Positions 1 through 4,512 of a DNA stretch of 5,087 bases are shown piece by piece. How positions within the stretch are numbered: the stretch's first letter is position 1; each line of letters starts with the position of its first letter. The position numbers were made by a program, and so were the translations under genes. The notes under the pieces were generated by a model. It had not been told where the DNA came from and ran no database searches. It worked only from the letters and a program-made list of their open reading frames with translations. Origin of the DNA: an uncultured Eubacteriales bacterium (GTDB taxonomy: Bacteria; Bacillota; Clostridia; Christensenellales; Aristaeellaceae); assembly GCA_902796115.1 (NCBI GenBank), contig CADBNX010000100.1:1-5087 (forward strand), written 5' to 3'.

Positions 1-185
1 GGACCGATCGGGCCGTAAGGAATGATCATCACGGTCTCCTCGCCCTTTTTATTGTTTTCCTCGATCACTTCGGCCACTTCCAGGGCCATTTTCCAGTAAA
101 GGTCCACTTCCGTTTCGCACAGCACCACGGGAATGGCGGCCATTTTCGGGATATCATTGGGAGCTACGGTACGGTAATCCAACAT
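1..185 (-). CDS. NagB/glucosamine-6-phosphate isomerase-like protein, N-terminal part (runs off left edge)
   Basis: The first 61 residues are visible; the gene continues beyond position 1. The segment fits the N-terminus of the glucosamine-6-phosphate isomerase/deaminase superfamily: a helix rich in acidic residues and ending NNKKG (about residues 30-48), followed by the first beta strand and loop TVMIIPYGPIG (51-61). That strand-loop resembles the TV(F/M)I.P.GP.GQYP stretch of Firmicute NagB-like proteins, where it forms the start of the phosphate-binding fold. The family converts amino-sugar phosphates, for example glucosamine-6-P to fructose-6-P plus ammonia, in the cytoplasm. The start is the ATG at 185-183, with AAGGAGG (198-192) six bases upstream and a good promoter further up. 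Catalytic residues lie outside the window, so substrate (GlcN6P, GalN6P or other) and activity cannot be judged. Next to GalNAc-type glycosidases, a role in amino-sugar catabolism is a reasonable inference. Confidence 0.68.
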   Translation of the reverse strand, partial: MLDYRTVAPNDIPKMAAIPVVLCETEVDLYWKMALEVAEVIEENNKKGEETVMIIPYGPIG

Positions 186-217
186 AAACTGCCTCCTTCA
201 GGTTTGCTTTCGCTGTT

Positions 218-246
218 ATTATACCACATCCGCGCATGTTTTTCCA
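218..246 (-). promoter_or_regulatory. Promoter of the NagB-like gene (extended -10)
   Basis: Reading the minus strand, TGGAAA (246-241) is followed after 17 bases by TATAAT (223-218). The -10 is preceded by TG plus one base, giving TGGTATAAT, an extended -10. Transcription would start near 211, leaving a leader of about 26 bases that carries the AAGGAGG site. The whole promoter fits in the 86-base gap after the AraC stop. The gene can therefore be expressed on its own, although no terminator separates it from the AraC gene. Confidence 0.65.
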
Positions 247-252
247 TGCGTG
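231..252. repeat. Inverted repeat over the -35/spacer of the NagB-like promoter
   Basis: CGCATG (233-238) and CATGCG (245-250) form a perfect 6-bp dyad around TTTTTC. One further C-G pair and one G-T pair extend it outward to 231 and 252. It covers the -35 hexamer and most of the spacer of the promoter above, as an operator would. A terminator for the AraC gene is less likely, since no T-run follows the stem on the minus strand. Confidence 0.45.
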
Positions 253-271
253 GGAATGTCAGAATCTTGTA

Positions 272-1084
272 TCATTGTGCCTCTCTGCGCACACTGCCCG
301 CGCCTGTACCGGTCAGCTGCCGGAACACACGGCTGAAATGCGCGGCGTCGCAGAATCCCAGGCGCCGCGCGGTCTCCTCCACCGTCAGCCCTTCCCGCAG
401 CAGTTCCCGGCCCCGCTCCACGCGGCGGCGCAGATGCCAGGCCGCGGGGCTTTCATGGTATTCCTCCTGAAACCTGCGGTAAAAAGTGCTGCGGCTCATG
501 AAGCACAGCTCCGCAAGTGCGTCGATGCGGCAGCTTTCGGCCGGATGGCACTCCATATAGCGCACGGCCGGAAGCACGGACGCTCCTTTTCCCGCGGCGG
601 AAACCTGATCGCTTGCCAGGCTGAACAGCAGATCGTAAAACAGTGACTTGGCCTTCAGGCAGTACAGCCCGCCCCGGTACAGACAGTCGATCACCTGCCG
701 CATCTTTCCGATGTAGTATCCGTCCTCATCCCTGAGCAGCGCGCTCGGAAGCGTATCCAGAATGATCTCCTCTCCCGCGGCGTTCTTCAGGTTGAAATCG
801 ATGCTGATGCCCAGTCCGTCCTCTTCGCTCGTGCTGACGGACTGATAGGAGGAATCCGCCGGCATCAGCATCAGGCTGCGCGGCGTGACGGTCAGGTACT
901 TTCTGCCGTTTTCCAGGTAATCCCGCGTGCCGTTGAGGATATAGAAGAGCACGTTGTTATCCCGGTGCTCCGCCCGGAACACCTCTCCCTGCGTGGAATG
1001 AACGCGTTCGGTCGCCAGATTGGAGATCACGATATCCCCGGTCAATTCCAGAATTCTTTCCCCGATCATGCTTTGCACTCCCAT
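272..1084 (-). CDS. AraC-family transcriptional regulator
   Basis: A 270-residue DNA-binding regulator. The N-terminal part (about residues 18-110) reads like the cupin-type sensing domain of AraC proteins, with strand-rich text such as NVLFYILNGTRDYL and YLTVTPRSLMLMPAD. The C-terminal 100 residues form the double helix-turn-helix: first HTH about 187-209 (IDALAELCFMSRSTFYRRF), second about 233-259 (LTVEETARRLGF, then HFSRVFRQLTG). The open frame extends 29 codons further upstream to a GTG at 1171, but that extension covers the predicted promoter. The ATG at 1084-1082 is therefore preferred, with AGGA nine bases upstream; the ATG at 1069 is an alternative. The second HTH ends TGTGAGSVRR, where most relatives have TG.(T/S)P..YRR, a mild divergence. 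It lies divergent to the glycosidase operon and upstream of the NagB-like gene on the same strand. AraC proteins of this type usually activate neighbouring sugar-use genes; the ligand is unknown. Confidence 0.9.
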   Translation of the reverse strand: MGVQSMIGERILELTGDIVISNLATERVHSTQGEVFRAEHRDNNVLFYILNGTRDYLENGRKYLTVTPRSLMLMPADSSYQSVSTSEEDGLGISIDFNLKNAAGEEIILDTLPSALLRDEDGYYIGKMRQVIDCLYRGGLYCLKAKSLFYDLLFSLASDQVSAAGKGASVLPAVRYMECHPAESCRIDALAELCFMSRSTFYRRFQEEYHESPAAWHLRRRVERGRELLREGLTVEETARRLGFCDAAHFSRVFRQLTGTGAGSVRREAQ

Positions 1085-1120
1085 CGTAAACGATCCTGCA
1101 AAAAACTGGAACGATGATTC

Positions 1121-1149
1121 ATTGTAACATAAAACAATCTGGTGTACAA
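1121..1149 (-). promoter_or_regulatory. Promoter of the AraC-family gene
   Basis: On the minus strand TTGTAC (1149-1144) is followed after exactly 17 bases by TACAAT (1126-1121). The -10 is preceded by TG plus one base (TGTTACAAT), an extended -10. Transcription would start near 1114, about 30 bases before the chosen ATG at 1084. This argues against the longer GTG-started form of the protein. Confidence 0.65.
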
Positions 1150-1150
1150 T
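1122..1150 (+). promoter_or_regulatory. Candidate divergent promoter for the glycosidase operon, superimposed on the AraC promoter
   Basis: On the plus strand TTGTAA (1122-1127) is followed after 17 bases by TACAAT (1145-1150). Each hexamer overlaps the opposite-strand hexamer of the AraC promoter, because the segment is an interrupted inverted repeat ATTGTA-N18-TACAAT. A start near 1157 would give a leader of about 200 bases running through the small inverted-repeat element into the GH109-like gene. The -35 matches the consensus at only 4 of 6 positions and no extended -10 is present, so this is weaker than the AraC promoter. Confidence 0.4.
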
Positions 1151-1158
1151 GGATGATA

Positions 1159-1168
1159 TCCCCGAACC
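1159..1168. repeat. Direct repeat, left copy (target-site-duplication-like)
   Basis: TCCCCGAACC occurs here and again, identical, at 1269-1278. The two copies directly abut the ends of the 100-bp element between them and the match stops at both sides. This is what a 10-bp target duplication would look like. Confidence 0.6.
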
Positions 1169-1171
1169 CAC

Positions 1172-1194
1172 GGCTCACGCATGAAGCGTGAGCC
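1172..1194 (+). other. Perfect 9-bp hairpin inside the element
   Basis: GGCTCACGC (1172-1180) pairs perfectly with GCGTGAGCC (1186-1194) around the loop ATGAA. Its 5' arm is also most of the left terminal inverted repeat, so it can alternatively pair with the right end (1252-1268). No T-run follows on either strand, so it is not a simple terminator. Confidence 0.6.
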
Positions 1195-1201
1195 TGGTGG
1201 C

Positions 1202-1219
1202 GGAGGAACCTGTTCCTCC
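1202..1219 (+). other. Perfect 8-bp hairpin inside the element
   Basis: GGAGGAAC (1202-1209) pairs with GTTCCTCC (1212-1219). The two-base loop is probably opened to the four-base loop CCTG. A T-rich stretch (1230-1249) starts about ten bases downstream on the plus strand. That is too far for a textbook intrinsic terminator, but weak attenuation of a rightward transcript is possible. Confidence 0.5.
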
Positions 1220-1268
1220 CCCAAAGTGTCTTATTTGTTGCATTTTTGTAATTCATGCGTTAACCGTG

Positions 1269-1278
1269 TCCCCGAACC
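1269..1278. repeat. Direct repeat, right copy (target-site-duplication-like)
   Basis: Second identical copy of TCCCCGAACC, abutting the right end of the 100-bp element; the copies are 110 bases apart. Confidence 0.6.
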
Positions 1279-1281
1279 GGT

Positions 1282-1316
1282 TTCCCGGATCGGGAAGCTG
1301 TTCACAAGGTGAACAG
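1282..1316. promoter_or_regulatory. Two adjacent perfect dyads upstream of the GH109-like gene
   Basis: TTCCCG-GAT-CGGGAA (1282-1296) and CTGTTCAC-AAG-GTGAACAG (1298-1316) are perfect inverted repeats lying one base apart. The second has the size and symmetry of a dimeric repressor operator. It overlaps TTCACA (1301-1306), which with AACAAT (1325-1330, spacer 18) could be a second weak promoter for the operon, starting near 1337. Both could instead be hairpins in the mRNA leader. No specific regulator can be named from the sequence. Confidence 0.45.
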
Positions 1317-1360
1317 TGACCGAGAACAATTGCCAGAACAAAGAGAAGTGAGGAAAAGCC

Positions 1361-2560
1361 ATGATGCATCCATCCGACACGCTTCGCGCCGCGGTCATCG
1401 GCCTCGGGCCGCGCGGCAGCGGGCTTCTGCCCACGATGACGGCGGTGCCCGGCATGCGCATCACCGCGATCTGTGATCTGGACGCGGATCTCGTCAAAAA
1501 AGGCAGTGATATCCTGAAGGAACGCGGCGTCGAGGCGGAATGCTTTCAGGATTATCACGAGATCATCCGCCGGAAGGAAACCGACCTGGTATTTGTGATC
1601 ACCAACTGGATCAGCCATATCCCGATCACGATCGATTTTCTGCGCGCCGGGATCCCGACCGCCGCGGAAGTCTGCGGCGCCTCGTCCCTGCGCGAGTGCT
1701 GGGAGCTGGTCCGCGCGCAGGAGGAATCCGGCACGCCGTTCATGTTCCTTGAAAACTGCTGCTTCGGCCGGCTGGAGCTTGCCGCGCTGCGTCTCGCGCG
1801 CGAAGGCGTCCTGGGCAGGGTGGAATACGCGGAGGGCGCGTACTGCCACGACATCCGCTATGCTTTTCTGAACCCGGAGCGCCACCGCGTGAAAGCGAAT
1901 ATCCACCGGCACGGCGATCTGTACCCCACGCATTCCATCGGAGCCGTTTCGAAAATCCTGCGCGTCAACTGCGGCAACCGCCTGGTCAGCGTCTCCTCCA
2001 TGGGCAGCCCCGCAAACGGCATGCGCTCCTATTTTGACCGCTTCGCCCCGGACAACCCGATGCGCGATATCCCCTTCGCCTGTGAGGACGTCACCTGCAG
2101 CCTGATCCGGTGCGCGGGCGGCGAGCTGATTTTCCTGAAGCACAATGTGCTCCTGCCCCGCCCCTACTCCCGCGGGTTCCTCGTGCAGGGCACGCTCGGC
2201 ATCATCAGCGAGGATAAGGACGCGCTCCACATCGAAAGCGCACAGGAGGACGGACACCGCGGACACGGCGAATGGCAGCCGCTGCATGAGATCCGGGATC
2301 AGATCGATCATCCCCTCTGGCGGGATTACGCCGCCTCCGCGTCCGACCCGCACGGCGGCATGGATTTTCTGGAGCTGCGCGATTTTGTACGCCGCGTGCG
2401 CGGCCGCCTGCCGATGGCGGTGGACGTATACGACGCCGCCGCGTGGATGTGCCTTACCCCCCTCTCCGCGCAGTCCATCGAGATGGGCGGCGCGCCGCAG
2501 GCGATCCCCGATTTTACCGACGGAAAATGGGCGGAACGCGAAGAAGTTCCGTTTGTGTGA
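1361..2560 (+). CDS. GH109-like NAD-dependent glycosidase (Gfo/Idh/MocA fold)
   Basis: A 399-residue protein. The N-terminal Rossmann domain carries AVIGLGPRG (11-19) for NAD. The rest matches the GH109 alpha-N-acetylgalactosaminidase family, which uses bound NAD+ for redox-assisted elimination and hydrolysis. Recognisable signatures in order: LEN (130-132), EGAY.HD (158-164), HGDLYPTH (184-191), PRPYSR (266-271), HGGMD (331-335) and DVYDAA (355-360). From recalled structural work on the Elizabethkingia enzyme, its substrate-binding Glu149, Tyr179, Arg213, Tyr225, His228 and Tyr307 line up with E131, Y161, R176, Y188, H191 and Y269 here. Characterised Bacteroidota members are longer and exported; this one starts directly at the Rossmann fold, so it is predicted cytoplasmic. 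The ATG at 1361 has GAGG seven bases upstream; a second ATG follows immediately. First gene of a two-gene operon. Activity on alpha-GalNAc is inferred; other alpha or beta glycosides are possible. Confidence 0.85.
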   Translation: MMHPSDTLRAAVIGLGPRGSGLLPTMTAVPGMRITAICDLDADLVKKGSDILKERGVEAECFQDYHEIIRRKETDLVFVITNWISHIPITIDFLRAGIPTAAEVCGASSLRECWELVRAQEESGTPFMFLENCCFGRLELAALRLAREGVLGRVEYAEGAYCHDIRYAFLNPERHRVKANIHRHGDLYPTHSIGAVSKILRVNCGNRLVSVSSMGSPANGMRSYFDRFAPDNPMRDIPFACEDVTCSLIRCAGGELIFLKHNVLLPRPYSRGFLVQGTLGIISEDKDALHIESAQEDGHRGHGEWQPLHEIRDQIDHPLWRDYAASASDPHGGMDFLELRDFVRRVRGRLPMAVDVYDAAAWMCLTPLSAQSIEMGGAPQAIPDFTDGKWAEREEVPFV

Positions 2561-2590
2561 TCAATTCTCACAACAAAAGGAGGAAGAACC

Positions 2591-4279
2591 ATGCTGGAAT
2601 TGAAACTGCTCTCCTCGCTGCACCGGGTGTTCACGGACGAATGTCCGGACACGGAAGTGAACTGTCTGTCCTGCTTTGAAAACGAGCCCCTCTCCTTCCA
2701 GGCCGCTTTCCGGCTGAAGGAGGGCGGCGAGGAGGCCCGCACCCTGCCCGTGTATATGCGGGTGGAAAGCGAGCTGCCCGTCACCTGCTATCTGGTGGGG
2801 TATGTGCCCGTGCTGCACACCGACGTCGGCATCGGCGGAGAGCATAAGCCCGGCCTGTTCGGGGATATGCTGCTCCCGAAAAAAACCAACCCGAGGATCC
2901 TGGATATCCCGTATCCCTGGTCCTGCTGCTATTTTGAGGAGGGCGAGGAAACCACGCTGAACGCGGCCTGCGACAGCTGGCAGAGCCTGTGGATCTGCGT
3001 GAACGAAAACGGGAAAACGCTCAAAAGCGGCTCCCGGCCCGTGCGGCTCGTTTTCCACAGCGGACTGGACAAAAGCGAAATCGGCAGCCTTACCATGACC
3101 GTGCGCGTCCTGCCCGACCGTCTGCCGAAGCAGACCCTCAAATACACCAACTGGTTCCACTGTGACTGTCTGGCGGATTACTACAATGTGCCCATCTTCT
3201 CCGACGAATTTTTCCGCATCATGCGCTCGTATGTCGCCGCCGCCGTGCGCAACGGCATGAACATGATCCTGACGCCCGCCTTTACCCCGCCGCTGGATAC
3301 GCCCGTCGGCCGGGAGCGCATGACCGCGCAGCTGGTCGGCGTCACGAAAAACAACGGCCGGTACAGCTTTGACTTCTCCCTGCTCAAGAAATTCCTCGAC
3401 ATCTGCCGGGAAGAAGGCATGACATATTTCGAGCACGCGCACCTTTTCTCCCAGTGGGGCGCCAAATCCGCGCCGAAAATCATCGCGACGGTCAACGGCA
3501 GGAAGCGGCGGATTTTCGGCTGGGAAACGGACGCCGGCGGGAACGCGTACACGGTATTCCTGCATGCCTATATCCCGGCGCTGCTCGATTTCCTGAAACA
3601 GGAAAAGCTGGATCGGAAAATGCTTTTCCATATTTCCGACGAGCCGTCGGAAAAGAACGCCGATTCCTACCGCCGCGCGCTGGACGCGGTCGGCGATCTG
3701 CTGGACGGATACATGACGGGCGACGCGCTGTCGGAATACCTGTTCTATGAAAAGGGCCTCGTCAAAACCCCGATCGCGGTCACGCGCACCGTGGGAGACT
3801 TTGTGGGCAAATGCCCGCACCTGTGGTGCTATTACACCGGCGGGCAGATCAAAAACGGCCTGAGCAACCGCATTCTCGTCACGCCGCCCGAGCGCAACCG
3901 CATGATCGGCATCCAGATGTATCAGGCCCGCATCGAGGGCTTCCTGCACTGGGGCTACAACTACTATTACGATAAGCTCAGCCAGGGGCTCTACGACCCC
4001 AAATTCGAGCCCTGCGGCTACAACAACAACCCGGGCACCGCTTACAGCGTATACCCGGGCAGGAAGGGGGACGCCATTCAGTCCGTCCACCAGAAGAATT
4101 TCCACGAAGCCATCCTCGATATGCGCGCCCTGCAGCTGCTTGAAAAGCGCAGAGGCCGGGAGGCCTGCGAAAAGCTGATCGAAAAGCACTTCGGCAAGGT
4201 GGATTTCTTCACCGCGCCAGCCTCCCCGGAGCAGCTGCTCGCCTTCCGCGAGGATGTGAACCGGGAAATCTGCGGATAA
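2591..4279 (+). CDS. GH123/DUF4091-type glycoside hydrolase
   Basis: A 562-residue protein, close to the usual GH123 length. Residues 1 to about 180 are strand-rich and probably form the N-terminal beta-sandwich. From TLKYTNWFHCDCLADYY (182-198) a TIM-barrel-like catalytic domain follows, with FHISDEPS (346-353). The adjacent D350-E351 corresponds to the Asp-Glu pair of GH123, in which Asp orients the substrate acetamido group and Glu is the general acid. The GFLHWGYNYYYD stretch (450-461) is typical of the DUF4091/GH123 C-terminal region. Characterised GH123 enzymes release beta-linked GalNAc from glycolipid-type glycans. No signal peptide is visible, so a cytoplasmic role is predicted. AAAGGAGG (2576-2583) lies seven bases before the ATG, and the gap to the GH109-like gene is only 30 bases, so they are co-transcribed. 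The usual SIRLE-type ending of the domain is here SVHQKNFHEAILD (498-510), so exact specificity is uncertain. Confidence 0.82.
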   Translation: MLELKLLSSLHRVFTDECPDTEVNCLSCFENEPLSFQAAFRLKEGGEEARTLPVYMRVESELPVTCYLVGYVPVLHTDVGIGGEHKPGLFGDMLLPKKTNPRILDIPYPWSCCYFEEGEETTLNAACDSWQSLWICVNENGKTLKSGSRPVRLVFHSGLDKSEIGSLTMTVRVLPDRLPKQTLKYTNWFHCDCLADYYNVPIFSDEFFRIMRSYVAAAVRNGMNMILTPAFTPPLDTPVGRERMTAQLVGVTKNNGRYSFDFSLLKKFLDICREEGMTYFEHAHLFSQWGAKSAPKIIATVNGRKRRIFGWETDAGGNAYTVFLHAYIPALLDFLKQEKLDRKMLFHISDEPSEKNADSYRRALDAVGDLLDGYMTGDALSEYLFYEKGLVKTPIAVTRTVGDFVGKCPHLWCYYTGGQIKNGLSNRILVTPPERNRMIGIQMYQARIEGFLHWGYNYYYDKLSQGLYDPKFEPCGYNNNPGTAYSVYPGRKGDAIQSVHQKNFHEAILDMRALQLLEKRRGREACEKLIEKHFGKVDFFTAPASPEQLLAFREDVNREICG

Positions 4280-4282
4280 CCG

Positions 4283-4296
4283 GGAAAGCGCTTACA
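4283..4296. promoter_or_regulatory. cre-like (CcpA/LacI-type) palindrome just after the operon
   Basis: GGAAAGCGCTTACA matches the catabolite-response consensus TGWAANCGNTNWCA at all but the first position and contains the palindrome AAGCGCTT. It lies three bases after the GH123 stop codon, an unusual place for such a site. No convincing promoter is visible next to it. It may be chance, a remnant, or part of the stem structure that starts at 4280. Confidence 0.4.
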
Positions 4297-4309
4297 GATT
4301 GAGAGCAAC

Positions 4310-4352
4310 GGGACGTTATGGAAGTCATCATGATTTCTGCGACGTCCCTTTT
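4310..4352 (+). terminator. Intrinsic terminator of the glycosidase operon
   Basis: GGGACGT (4310-4316) pairs with ACGTCCC (4342-4348). Inside, GAAGTCA (4321-4327) pairs with TGATTTC (4331-4337) with one G-T pair around a three-base loop. TTTT (4349-4352) follows directly. A further outer stem, CCGGGAAA (4280-4287) with TTTCCCGG (4350-4357), encloses the whole and competes for the T-run. The T-run is short, so efficiency is uncertain. Confidence 0.6.
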
Positions 4353-4382
4353 CCCGGCGTAGAAATGTACCTTGCATACAAG

Positions 4383-4438
4383 AAAAAGCAATCCCCGGAT
4401 ACGGCGTTCAGGCTTTCACAGCCCGATCCGCATCCGGG
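4383..4438 (-). terminator. Intrinsic terminator of the rightmost (minus-strand) gene
   Basis: On the minus strand CCCGGATGCGG (4438-4428) pairs with CCGTATCCGGG (4404-4394), 11 pairs including one G-U. An inner stem, CGGGCT with AGCCTG, pairs around the loop GTGAA. Six bases later comes TTTTT (4387-4383). It lies about 75 bases after the stop of the minus-strand gene and faces the plus-strand terminator, as expected between convergent genes. Confidence 0.6.
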
Positions 4439-4512
4439 AATGTCGTTATGCTGTCACATTCTCCGGTGTTTCCCTAAGAGTTCAGAAGCAGTTCTAAAGT
4501 CTTTCATATTGC

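Larger units (their letters stand above)
1169..1268. mobile_element. MITE-like 100-bp element with 17-bp imperfect terminal inverted repeats
   Basis: The left end 1169-1185 (CACGGCTCACGCATGAA) and the reverse complement of the right end 1252-1268 (CACGGTTAACGCATGAA) agree at 15 of 17 positions. A perfect 10-bp direct repeat lies immediately outside both ends. Inside are a 9-bp perfect hairpin (1172-1194), an 8-bp perfect hairpin (1202-1219), and an AT-rich stretch (1228-1253) that contrasts with the GC-rich surroundings. There is no room for a transposase, so if mobile it would depend on one elsewhere. Small size, terminal repeats and flanking duplication are the hallmarks of a miniature inverted-repeat element. 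I do not recognise the family. Removing the element plus one direct repeat restores a continuous intergenic sequence. A structured regulatory leader with chance repeats is the alternative. Confidence 0.5.

Noticed and set aside
236..646. 136-codon plus-strand frame across the AraC gene
   Set aside because: Lies over the double helix-turn-helix coding region of the AraC protein on the other strand and shows no independent motif.
1085..1171. 29-residue N-terminal extension of the AraC protein from a GTG at 1171
   Set aside because: The extension covers the TTGTAC-17-TACAAT promoter, so the predicted transcript starts after it; the text does not resemble the family N-terminus.
1172..1219. The paired hairpins read as a CRISPR or tandem repeat, or as a bidirectional terminator
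   Set aside because: The two hairpins are unrelated in sequence and there are no repeated units or spacers. Neither is directly followed by a T-run on either strand.
1253..2353. 366-codon open frame on the minus strand, antisense to the GH109-like gene
   Set aside because: Shadow of the GH109 frame; Ala/Arg/Asp-rich text without domain signatures, overlapping the clearly assigned plus-strand gene.
2561..4189. 542-codon open frame on the minus strand, antisense to the GH123-like gene
   Set aside because: It mirrors the GC-biased codons of the plus-strand gene, has low-complexity Ala/Val/Gly/His text without a recognisable domain, and no good ribosome site. The plus-strand frame has family motifs and a perfect AGGAGG site.
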